Part shown: piece by piece, positions 8,101 through 16,516 of the stretch
Numbering within the stretch: position 1 is the first letter of the stretch
Layout: every line of letters starts with the position of its first letter
Assembly (NCBI GenBank): GCA_964514215.1
Contig: CAZEPW010000018.1
Span: 1 to 56,126, forward strand
Reading direction: 5' to 3'
DNA: 56,126 nucleotides
Origin: CAYQUC01 sp964514215
Lineage (GTDB): Bacteria; Pseudomonadota; Gammaproteobacteria; UBA6429; Thiohalophilaceae
Notes under the pieces: generated by a model
Told to the model about the DNA's origin: nothing
The model's database searches: none
The model's input: the letters and a program-made list of their open reading frames with translations, nothing else
Program-made: the position numbers and the translations under genes

Positions 8101-9423
8101 TCAGTCCATAACTTGTGGCTCTTTAATTAATTTATCAATTATTTCATATACTTGCGGTGTATCCCATAAGATAGAACCAAACAAGGCATAGCGAATTTTG
8201 CCTTGTTTATCAATGACAAAGCTCGATGGAAAGGCAAAAACCTGCCAGTCTTGCAGTGCCTTGCCATCAGAATCAAGTAAGATTGGAAAACTGACGCGTA
8301 CGCGGTTTTGGATAAACTCGGTAATGGTTTTATGATCTTCAGCCATATTAACCGCTAATATTGTAAAGTCTGAGCGCGGATATCGTTGATAGAGTGTTTC
8401 CATCGACGGCATTTCATGCACACAGGGAGGACACCAAGAAGCCCAAAAATTAACAACCAGCACTTTGCCTCGATGTTGTTGTAATGAACGGGGCTTACCG
8501 GCCAAGTCTTTTAAGTTTAGTGGTGGCGGTGTTGGGTTTTTAGTATATCGGCGTAATTTAGCCAATTGTTTTTTAGTCTGCTTGCTGGCCGATATTGGCA
8601 ATTTAGCCGGACGTGCATAATTGATAAGGGGCTCGGAAGCTAAATACCGGGTGCTAGTATGGATCATTGTGGCCAGATTTTGTGTTGCTTGTTGCTCATA
8701 TTCGGTTGCATCGGGTCGAAAAAAAAATCGATCACGCACTTTGGGTAAAATCGAAATATAAGGACGTGCATTGGCTGTTATTAAATGCTGTTGTAATGTT
8801 GCTAATTGCCAGCGCCACGGTGAATTTTCGGGTTGCATAATAAAGATAGGAACAGTAACTCCGTGCGTTACTGGATGATATAACGCAGTGCTTCCTGGTT
8901 CGGGGGTTTTAGTTAATAAATTTGGGTGTAGTAAAATAATTCCACCAAATTGCTGTTTGGTTAGATTATCTTGCAACCAAAAATGGCTGGCACGCATTGC
9001 CAATAAAGCACCTTTACCACTAGCGACGATGAACAGGCGTTTTTTTGTTTTAGCTTGTAATTTTTTAAGTAGTTGATATAACATATCATTAGAAATTTTA
9101 GCGATACTACTGGCTTGAGCCGGTAAAAATAACGAGCTTAATAACTTTGCAACCCAAACTTGTGAAATAGAATGTTTTTGTGACAAAGCTTGCGCGGTGT
9201 TAAATATCGAATCCGGTAAGCCATGTTCGGATGGTAGCCACAGAATAAGATTGTCATTCGCGCTATTTGCCGCATTTGAAAATACCGAAAATTCTATTTC
9301 TGTGTTATTTAAATTGAGTTCAACTAACTCGCTGGAATGAGCTTGAGCGATAAAAAAATTTGTCGCTGCTATGCTGATTGCTGCATTTATCCCGATCCAT
9401 AATTGTGCTAATGTTCGTCTCAT
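8101..9423 (-). CDS. hydrolase-like domain fused to a TlpA/ResA-type thioredoxin
   Basis: A 440-residue exported protein with an N-terminal signal segment (about 1–30). Residues about 33–260 look like a DUF3530-type alpha/beta-hydrolase domain (LILWLPSEHGLP, FIVASGKGALLAMRAS, GGIILLHPNLL). Where a catalytic elbow GxSxG is expected it reads ASGKG (134–138), so the nucleophile serine appears to be absent. From about 298 to 435 is a TlpA-like thioredoxin fold with NFWASWCPPC (Cys331, Cys334) and the cis-proline region FAFPSSFVID. TlpA-type proteins are usually periplasmic thiol reductants, often in cytochrome c maturation. The role of the N-terminal domain is unknown. It is followed by the DUF2799 lipoprotein gene. 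Confidence 0.8.
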   Translation of the reverse strand: MRRTLAQLWIGINAAISIAATNFFIAQAHSSELVELNLNNTEIEFSVFSNAANSANDNLILWLPSEHGLPDSIFNTAQALSQKHSISQVWVAKLLSSLFLPAQASSIAKISNDMLYQLLKKLQAKTKKRLFIVASGKGALLAMRASHFWLQDNLTKQQFGGIILLHPNLLTKTPEPGSTALYHPVTHGVTVPIFIMQPENSPWRWQLATLQQHLITANARPYISILPKVRDRFFFRPDATEYEQQATQNLATMIHTSTRYLASEPLINYARPAKLPISASKQTKKQLAKLRRYTKNPTPPPLNLKDLAGKPRSLQQHRGKVLVVNFWASWCPPCVHEMPSMETLYQRYPRSDFTILAVNMAEDHKTITEFIQNRVRVSFPILLDSDGKALQDWQVFAFPSSFVIDKQGKIRYALFGSILWDTPQVYEIIDKLIKEPQVMD

Positions 9424-9558
9424 AGTTATTGTATATTAAGTTAATTTAAGCCTGAGCGATAAGTATCACTCGTCAACGTTGGATTTTAAACTCCAAAAAG
9501 AGTTCAATTACCTATTCTCGGGTTACTATATTTTAAGTATGAAGCAGGAAAAGTATAA

Positions 9559-10701
9559 ATGAAACCTATTGTTATTATTGGAAGCGGTATATCCGCTTAT
9601 AGTGTTGCGCGTGAATTTCGAAAATTAAATGAAAAAACACCTTTGCATATTATCAGTATGGATAATGCTGATAATTATTCAAAACCAATGCTGTCTAATG
9701 CCTTGGCAAATTCTAAAAATGCAAGCAACTTAGTTATGACTGAATCCAGTAAAATGGCTGAACAGTTAGTTGCAAAAATATCGGCGAATACTCTGGTGCA
9801 TGCTATTGACACAGAAAAGCAAACAGTGAGTTTAGCATCAGAAGCCATAGCATATTCAAAACTGGTGTTAGCATTAGGTGCTAAGCCGGTTCGTTTATCC
9901 ATTGATGGTGATGCGGCAGATCAAGTATTAGCTGTTAATAATCTTACTGATTATGCAAAATTTAGAAAAGCCATAAAAGGAAAAAAGGACATTGCTATTT
10001 TAGGGCCAGGGTTAATTGGTTGTGAGTTTGCCAATGACTTATTGCAAAATAAATTTAACGTTACTGTCGTTGGTCCAGATAAATATCCGTTAGAGCGAAT
10101 GTTGCCAAAAGCGGCTGGACAACACTTACAAACCGAATTAGAAAATTTAGGCGTAAAGTTTAAACTCGAAACCATCGTTGAGGCCATTAATCATTCTGAA
10201 AACCAATTGCAACTGCAATTATCCGATGAAGCTTTTTTATTAAAAGCCGATGTTGTATTGTCTGCGGTGGGATTAAAATCAGAGGTATTTCTTGCGCGCG
10301 AGGCAAATTTAACCGTTAATAAAGGCATTGTTGTTGATAAAACCTTACAAACAAGCGCTGAAAATGTTTATGCATTGGGTGATTGCGCTGAAGTGAATGG
10401 CATGGTGTTACCGTATATTATGCCAATTATGAATTCGGCAAGAGCACTTGCGCAAACACTTTCTGGAAATATTACGGAGGTAAGCTATCCTGCGATGCCG
10501 GTTGTTATAAAAACACCCGCTTGCCCAATAACCGTTGCATCACCGCCTGATGATAGTCATGGTGAATGGCAAATTGATGAAAACGATGACGGTGTTAAAG
10601 CGTGTTTTTATCAGTCGGAGAATTTAACTGGGTTTGTATTAACCGGTAATCGTGTTTCTGAAAAACAAAGCTTAGTGAAAGATCTACCGGTATATTTTTA
10701 A
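9559..10701 (+). CDS. rubredoxin reductase-like FAD/NAD(P)-dependent oxidoreductase
   Basis: 380 residues with two Rossmann motifs: an N-terminal FAD site (PIVIIGSGISAYSVAREF) and a central NAD(P) site (IAILGPGLIGCEFAND). The C-terminal FAD signature is VYALGDCAEV. There is no redox-active CxxC, which separates it from thioredoxin and lipoamide reductases. The N-terminus, including the NYSKPMLSNAL segment, is very like the rubredoxin-NAD+ reductases that feed electrons to rubredoxin for alkane hydroxylases or oxygen detoxification. No rubredoxin gene is visible nearby. It stands alone and ends convergently on the next gene with a shared TTAA carrying both stop codons. Confidence 0.8.
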   Translation: MKPIVIIGSGISAYSVAREFRKLNEKTPLHIISMDNADNYSKPMLSNALANSKNASNLVMTESSKMAEQLVAKISANTLVHAIDTEKQTVSLASEAIAYSKLVLALGAKPVRLSIDGDAADQVLAVNNLTDYAKFRKAIKGKKDIAILGPGLIGCEFANDLLQNKFNVTVVGPDKYPLERMLPKAAGQHLQTELENLGVKFKLETIVEAINHSENQLQLQLSDEAFLLKADVVLSAVGLKSEVFLAREANLTVNKGIVVDKTLQTSAENVYALGDCAEVNGMVLPYIMPIMNSARALAQTLSGNITEVSYPAMPVVIKTPACPITVASPPDDSHGEWQIDENDDGVKACFYQSENLTGFVLTGNRVSEKQSLVKDLPVYF

Positions 10702-12353
10702 AAATTTTCATAGATTACGACTTTATTTCGGCCGAGCTCTTTTGCTTTGTATAATGCTACATCGGCCGAGATACTCAAGTTTTCACTGTCTTTTGCAGGA
10801 GGGTAGCTTGCAATGCCGCAAGTGATGGTGACGGCAATGTTACGACCTTTATCTTTAAATTGCAGTTTTTCAAAATCACAACGCAGTTTATCGATAACTA
10901 ATTTGGCATCATTAATTTCTGTTTCCGGCAATATAACAACAAATTCATCACCTCCATAACGCCCGAGAATATCGGTTTGGCGTAATCGTTGGCGCATTAA
11001 TCTGGCGAGACCTTTTAAAACGTTATCACCTGCATTGTGGCCATAGGTATCATTTACTTGTTTAAAATAGTCCACATCGATCATCACTAGGCATACTTGT
11101 TTGCGATTACGTTGTGCACGTAAAATTTCTGTTTCAATATTTTGTTTTATACTGGTGTGGTTATGTAATCCCGTTAAACTGTCTTTTACGAATAAAGATT
11201 TTAATTGCCGATAACGATCAATTCTAGTTTTAACGGCGATAATTAGATGTTCGGGTGATATTGGTTTTGTTAAAAATTCATCGCCACCACGTTGCATGGC
11301 TTGGAGTTGCGTTTTCATATCTGTTTCAGACGATAAAAAAACAATAGGGACATCGATATAATTTTCTTGTTGCCTGATGACGGCGGCTAATTCAAACCCG
11401 GTGCATTCTGGCATATACAAATCCAATAATATCAATTCCGGTTGGTAATGTGTAATGGCCTCCAAAACATTAAGCGGTTTAGTGATGTAGTTTGAATTGA
11501 AACCTTCATTCTCCAAAGTGAGTGAAAAAAATTTCGCAAGTTCATAAGAGTCGTCAATAATTAAAACACGGTAGGGATCAATTTTTGTTGTAGTAACGGC
11601 TGAATCAATACGATCGATGATGTCAGATATATTATAAGGCTTAATAAAAAATTCTTTAGCGTTTGCGCGAGCTACCGTTAATCGGTGTTGAATATCGCCA
11701 TCATCACAAGTGACGATGGTTAATATACCCAATGCCATTGCTTGTTTTATTAGCTGGTCCATTTTTATGGTTGGGGTTGCATTAAATAATAAATCGATCA
11801 TAACGACTTCAGGCTTGTTATCAGTTTGAGCCTGAGTAAAGGCATCTAAATTATCAAATACTTGTGCTGAAAAACCATATTGTTGAAACTGGGTAATGAT
11901 ATCGTGGTGTAGTGCTACGTTACTCTCTAAAATATATACGCTTCGTATTTTACTGGCTTGTTTTTTTAAAGAATCTTTTATTTGTTTTGATTGTTTGGAA
12001 AGAGCAGGTTCATTTACTTTCTCAGTTTTGATGTTATTTAAATCGTTTAAAATCTGTTTGATTTTGTTGTGAGTTGCTTCATCGATACCATTTTCGATGA
12101 TGTGTTGTTGTTTTAGCAGATTTTCAGCCTCACGTGCCAAATCCGTTACTGCGGGTAAGCCAAATGTTGCTCCGGAGCCAGCTAAGCTGTGTAACTTGCG
12201 TGTTAGACTTTCTAGTGTTAAATCATCATTCGAATCAGTTTCGAGTTGCTTGCTGTAACCTGTCATTTCAGCTAAGCGTCCCGGTAGCTCGTTTATAAAA
12301 CTAATTTGGAGCAGCTTTATTTTTTCTTCGAATGAGTTTTTTGCATTAGTCAT
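10698..12353 (-). CDS. Hpt-REC-REC-GGDEF response regulator (diguanylate cyclase)
   Basis: 551 residues, cytoplasmic. An N-terminal Hpt domain has the phospho-accepting histidine in KLHSLAGSG (His55). The first receiver (about 137–253) keeps the acceptor Asp187 (VMIDLLF) and the lysine (FFIKPY) but only one acidic residue at the usual acidic pair (ILESN). The second receiver (about 262–380) is canonical: LIIDDS, Asp311 in LLDLYMPE, and FLTKPIS. The cyclase domain has GRYGGDEF (GGDEF 467–471) with an RQTD inhibitory site before it. The layout resembles PleD-like regulators with an added Hpt, so it may end a multistep phosphorelay. No sensor kinase adjoins it. Confidence 0.92.
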   Translation of the reverse strand: MTNAKNSFEEKIKLLQISFINELPGRLAEMTGYSKQLETDSNDDLTLESLTRKLHSLAGSGATFGLPAVTDLAREAENLLKQQHIIENGIDEATHNKIKQILNDLNNIKTEKVNEPALSKQSKQIKDSLKKQASKIRSVYILESNVALHHDIITQFQQYGFSAQVFDNLDAFTQAQTDNKPEVVMIDLLFNATPTIKMDQLIKQAMALGILTIVTCDDGDIQHRLTVARANAKEFFIKPYNISDIIDRIDSAVTTTKIDPYRVLIIDDSYELAKFFSLTLENEGFNSNYITKPLNVLEAITHYQPELILLDLYMPECTGFELAAVIRQQENYIDVPIVFLSSETDMKTQLQAMQRGGDEFLTKPISPEHLIIAVKTRIDRYRQLKSLFVKDSLTGLHNHTSIKQNIETEILRAQRNRKQVCLVMIDVDYFKQVNDTYGHNAGDNVLKGLARLMRQRLRQTDILGRYGGDEFVVILPETEINDAKLVIDKLRCDFEKLQFKDKGRNIAVTITCGIASYPPAKDSENLSISADVALYKAKELGRNKVVIYENF

Positions 12354-12666
12354 CGTTGCTGGTTCTAGTTACAAAAGTAGTTAAAATCCTTGCATGCCAA
12401 ACTGATATCGGCATTTTTTATTAATTGTTTAATTTTACTTTTCATCAAAATATTAGGTTAAGTGACTGATTAAATTAAACTATTTATTGTTGGCTCGGTT
12501 ATGTAATAAGCGTTATAGCATTGAGCCCACAGTCGTATTTGAGCTGGTTCGGTGTTACTTAACTATTGCTATTTGCCGTTACTGGATAATTCAACATACC
12601 GATTCCTTAGCAGCTTTGGTATGATAAACGATAAACTTAATTGGCAATTTTGAATAGTGAAATAAT
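12354..12666. other. intergenic region between the Hpt-REC-REC-GGDEF gene and uvrD
   Basis: 313 bp between divergent genes; it must hold promoters for both. No ORF, terminator or repeat was seen. The best promoter-like element toward uvrD is an extended -10 (TG-N-TATGAT, 12617–12625). No LexA-box-like palindrome was recognised. Confidence 0.5.
12617..12625 (+). promoter_or_regulatory. possible extended -10 promoter for uvrD
   Basis: TGGTATGAT matches the extended -10 pattern TG-N-TATAAT in 5 of 6 hexamer positions. No good -35 lies at the proper distance, which extended -10 promoters can tolerate. Transcription would start near 12632, giving a leader of about 35 bases to the uvrD ATG. Confidence 0.3.
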
Positions 12667-14853
12667 ATGGATGTCTCCGCAATACTCGATCCGCTTAATG
12701 ATGCACAACGACAAACAGTCTGTGCCCCAAACGAACATGTATTAGTCCTCGCGGGTGCCGGTAGTGGCAAAACCCGGGTTTTGGTTCATCGAATTGCTTG
12801 GTTGATGATGGCTGAAAACATCACACCCTATGGCATTATCGCGGTAACGTTTACCAATAAAGCTGCTGGTGAAATGCGTGGTCGAATAGAGGAATTATTA
12901 GGCTCACCAACACGTGCTTTGTGGGTCGGCACGTTTCATGGCATTGCACATCGATTATTACGTGCGCATTGGCAAGATGCCGATTTACCACAAGCATTTC
13001 AAATTTTAGACAGTGATGATCAAAAGCGCACCATTAAACGCGTTATTCGAGAATTAGGCATCGATGAAACGCATTATCCGGCAAAAGAAGCGCAGTGGTA
13101 TATCAACGCAAGAAAAGATGAGGCTAAACGGCCTTCACAAATTTCACATAATGGTGAGCCGCATTTATTACACATGCTTAAAATCTACGAAGCATATGAA
13201 GCGACTTGTAAACGGGGTGGTCTGGTTGATTTTGCTGAATTATTATTACGCGCCTACGAATTATTTCAAAACAAACCAGCGGTATTACGTGCTTATCAAG
13301 AACGATTTAAACATATTTTAGTTGACGAGTTTCAAGATACCAATACCCTGCAATATTCCTGGCTTAAATTACTAGCCGGAGATAGTGGCAAAATTTTTGC
13401 AGTGGGTGATGACGATCAATCGATATACGGTTGGCGTGGTGCCCAAATTGAAAACATTCACGAATATTCAAAAGCTTATGCCAAACAAAACGTATTTCGC
13501 CTAGAGCAAAACTACCGTTCCACCGGTAATATTTTAACGGCAGCGAATCAACTCATTAGCAATAATACTGATCGAATGGGAAAGGAATTATGGACTGCTG
13601 ATGACAACGGCAAAGCTATTTTGTTATATCATGCATTTAATGATCTCGATGAAGCCTATTATGTTGTTGAGCAAATTAAAGACTGGAATGATGATGGTGG
13701 TAAACGAGCCGACTGTGCAATTCTCTATCGTTCTAATGCACAATCCCGGGTATTTGAAGAGTCATTAATTCGTTCAGCTATTCCTTATCGAGTTTATGGT
13801 GGTTTACGATTCTTTGAACGACAAGAAATAAAAGATGTGTTGGCGTATTTACGCTTAATACAAAATCGTAATGATGATGCTTCATTCGAACGTGTTGTTA
13901 ACTTTCCTACTCGGGGTATTGGCAATAAAACCGTATCAATTATTCGAGAAAGTGCCCGTGAAAATCAAATTTCATTATGGCAAGCGACGCATCGACAAAT
14001 TCAAGATAATGTATTTAGCGCAAGAGCCATGAGTGCTTTGCAACTCTTTATCGATCTCATTGAAAACTTGGCACGGAGTTGTGCCGGAACCGAGTTACAT
14101 GAACAAGTTGAGCACGTTGTGCATCATAGTAATTTATTAACACATTACCAAAAAGAAAAAGGTGAAAAAGGTCAGGCTCGAATAGAAAACTTGGAAGAAC
14201 TGGTTAATGCTGCAAAATTTTATGATGTCGACACGGTTGATGATGATGTTGTAGAAATGGATCCGCTTTCGAGCTTTTTAACTCATGCGGCATTAGAAGC
14301 CGGTGAAAAACAATCGGGTGAATGGGATGACTGCGTGCAACTCATGACATTACATTCATCCAAAGGGTTAGAGTTTCCCCGGGTTTTTTTAACGGGAATG
14401 GAAGAAGGCTTATTTCCACATAAAATGTCGAGTGATGATCCTAAAAAATTACAAGAAGAACGCCGCTTGTGTTATGTCGGTATGACACGTGCGATGCAAC
14501 AATTAACACTAAGTTGTGCTGAAAAACGACGTTTACACGGTGAAGAACGCTTTTCTCGTCCTTCACGGTTTTTAGACGAGTTGCCAGCAGAATGCCTTGA
14601 GCAAGTTAGAATGGTTGGTGAAGTTAATAGTGCCTCAGCGGTTTCGTCGTTTTCGAATTCGTTTGATGATTTTGATCAATCCATTCCGGAAGAACTTGGC
14701 ATGCAACTAGGGCAACGCGTGACCCATGCTAAATTTGGTGAAGGGGTTGTGCTTAACTATGAGGGAGAGGGTAAACATTCTCGGGTGCAGGTTAATTTTG
14801 ACCGGGTAGGTTCAAAATGGTTAGTGGTGGCCTATGCAAATTTGATGGTGTGA
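12667..14853 (+). CDS. uvrD: ATP-dependent DNA helicase II UvrD
   Basis: 728 residues, the expected size of UvrD, a superfamily 1A 3'-5' helicase in nucleotide excision and mismatch repair. Helicase motifs in order: NDAQRQTVCAP (Q motif), LAGAGSGKTRVLVHRI (Walker A), TFTNKAAGEMRGR (Ia), DEFQDTN (II), GDDDQSIYGWRGA (III), RLEQNYRST (IV), LMTLHSSKGLEF (V) and ERRLCYVGMTRA (VI). The C-terminal Tudor-like tail (GQRVTHAKFGEGVVL) is the RNA polymerase-binding module of UvrD/PcrA. Monocistronic as far as can be seen. Confidence 0.97.
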   Translation: MDVSAILDPLNDAQRQTVCAPNEHVLVLAGAGSGKTRVLVHRIAWLMMAENITPYGIIAVTFTNKAAGEMRGRIEELLGSPTRALWVGTFHGIAHRLLRAHWQDADLPQAFQILDSDDQKRTIKRVIRELGIDETHYPAKEAQWYINARKDEAKRPSQISHNGEPHLLHMLKIYEAYEATCKRGGLVDFAELLLRAYELFQNKPAVLRAYQERFKHILVDEFQDTNTLQYSWLKLLAGDSGKIFAVGDDDQSIYGWRGAQIENIHEYSKAYAKQNVFRLEQNYRSTGNILTAANQLISNNTDRMGKELWTADDNGKAILLYHAFNDLDEAYYVVEQIKDWNDDGGKRADCAILYRSNAQSRVFEESLIRSAIPYRVYGGLRFFERQEIKDVLAYLRLIQNRNDDASFERVVNFPTRGIGNKTVSIIRESARENQISLWQATHRQIQDNVFSARAMSALQLFIDLIENLARSCAGTELHEQVEHVVHHSNLLTHYQKEKGEKGQARIENLEELVNAAKFYDVDTVDDDVVEMDPLSSFLTHAALEAGEKQSGEWDDCVQLMTLHSSKGLEFPRVFLTGMEEGLFPHKMSSDDPKKLQEERRLCYVGMTRAMQQLTLSCAEKRRLHGEERFSRPSRFLDELPAECLEQVRMVGEVNSASAVSSFSNSFDDFDQSIPEELGMQLGQRVTHAKFGEGVVLNYEGEGKHSRVQVNFDRVGSKWLVVAYANLMV

Positions 14854-14985
14854 TCTTGATTAAAACCCAATTAATTATATTGATTTAAATTGTGCTTGGT
14901 CTAAGCTTCTATAAGCTGCAGATAAAATGCTAGACTTATATGACTATACCCAAAAATAGTAATTGGGATTCGACAATATTTCAAT

Positions 14986-16443
14986 ATGGTAATGTTTTTG
15001 AAAAAATTTACACCATCAATAGAGATAACAACAATTGTTTTTGGAGTGAGTTTAACGATTATTTTCGGCATTTTTTACCTGTCCCTTGCCAATGAGCGTT
15101 TAAACGAATTCATCAGTTATCACACGTTAGTATCAAAAAATGCCACAAAAAATATAAGCTACGATATTGAACAATTATTACAACACAAAAAACAGTTAGT
15201 TAAATCATTTCTGGAAGACAATGTTGCTTTGGTCACTTCGGTGATTAATGAACCAGAAGATGATGCGTTATACGAAAAACTCAATAAAAAATTAAGTCGC
15301 TATTTCACTGATTATATTGCATCGAATATTATCTCGTCATCCGGAGAACTTATTGTTGATGATTTTGACGGGAAGATTGGACAACTTTGCATGGATGATA
15401 TGAAACTGTTTGTTGAAACAGGAAAACAAATAATACGCATACACCCTAATCCAACTATATACCACTTTGATATACGCGCAAAACTTGATAATTCAGATAA
15501 TGTTTTTATAGTGACTTTTAACTCCAACACCATCAGTAACCTATTAAATGCCGCGTCACCCAATAAGCACGAAATTATTATCTTTAATAATAAATTTGGT
15601 ATTATCGAAATAACAAAAATTGGTAGTCGAAAAAAACTAATAAATAGATTGGATTATCGCTTAACCGAAGATGAGAAAAAACGGCGCTTAGCATCGTTTG
15701 TTGTGCAAGACAGTTATTGGGATGTTTTGGATTTGCACGATCAGAGTTTATTCAGTGATTATGAAAATCAGCTGATTAAACAAGGCTCAATCGTTTATGG
15801 GTTTTTTATGTTATTAATATCACTAATGAGTTTGGTGTTATTTATAGCGGCTCGAAAAAAAAATAAATTAGAGAAATTTTTAATCGATAAAAACACCAAT
15901 ATTGATAACCTCAACAAAAGATTGGAAACGATATCGCAAACAGACAGCCTAACAGGCTTGTATAATAGACGGTATTTAGAATCGAGGGGTAACATAGAGT
16001 TTTCAACGGCAGGCAGGTTAAACGTTGCTCTTAATATAGCGTTAATTGATATTGATTTTTTTAAAAAATACAATGATAGTTATGGGCACCAACAAGGTGA
16101 TGAATGTCTGATTAAAATATCAGAAATAATATCAAGGTATTTTCGACGTTCGAATGAATTTGTTGCCCGTTATGGTGGTGAAGAATTCATTGTTATCAAT
16201 TTAGGTGAAGATCAATTTGTTGATAGATTAACGGCACTTTTAAAAAGTATGAAAACCAATAATATTCGACACAAAAGCTCAGGAATCTGTGACTATGTTA
16301 CTATCAGTATTGGAGTCACATCAATGCTTAACCGGCATTGTAATTCAATAGACGAATTAATCAATGAAGCCGATGTGGCGTTATATAAGGCCAAAAGCTC
16401 TGGTCGGGATAGGCTTATAATTTCAGAGTTTGCAACTAAATAA
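14986..16443 (+). CDS. membrane diguanylate cyclase with periplasmic sensor
   Basis: 485 residues. A membrane helix at about 13–35, a periplasmic domain of about 230 residues of no recognised family, a second helix near 265–287, then a short coiled linker and a GGDEF domain. The active site reads ARYGGEEF (GGEEF 397–401) after IDIDFFKKYND with the metal-binding aspartate, so it should be an active cyclase. The usual RxxD inhibitory site is RSNE here, so product inhibition may be weak or absent. It follows uvrD by 132 bp and is probably a separate unit. Confidence 0.9.
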   Translation: MVMFLKKFTPSIEITTIVFGVSLTIIFGIFYLSLANERLNEFISYHTLVSKNATKNISYDIEQLLQHKKQLVKSFLEDNVALVTSVINEPEDDALYEKLNKKLSRYFTDYIASNIISSSGELIVDDFDGKIGQLCMDDMKLFVETGKQIIRIHPNPTIYHFDIRAKLDNSDNVFIVTFNSNTISNLLNAASPNKHEIIIFNNKFGIIEITKIGSRKKLINRLDYRLTEDEKKRRLASFVVQDSYWDVLDLHDQSLFSDYENQLIKQGSIVYGFFMLLISLMSLVLFIAARKKNKLEKFLIDKNTNIDNLNKRLETISQTDSLTGLYNRRYLESRGNIEFSTAGRLNVALNIALIDIDFFKKYNDSYGHQQGDECLIKISEIISRYFRRSNEFVARYGGEEFIVINLGEDQFVDRLTALLKSMKTNNIRHKSSGICDYVTISIGVTSMLNRHCNSIDELINEADVALYKAKSSGRDRLIISEFATK

Positions 16444-16516
16444 GTGGGTATTTGTAGTTAGATCTAAATTTTACTGTCTATACTAACATTACATCAATCG
16501 AGGGTTATAGTGAGTA

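Noticed and set aside
11283..11305. A second GGDEF motif in the Hpt-REC-REC-GGDEF protein (QRGGDEFLTKP)
   Set aside because: It lies in the second receiver domain just before its conserved lysine and is a chance match. The real site is at residues 467–471.
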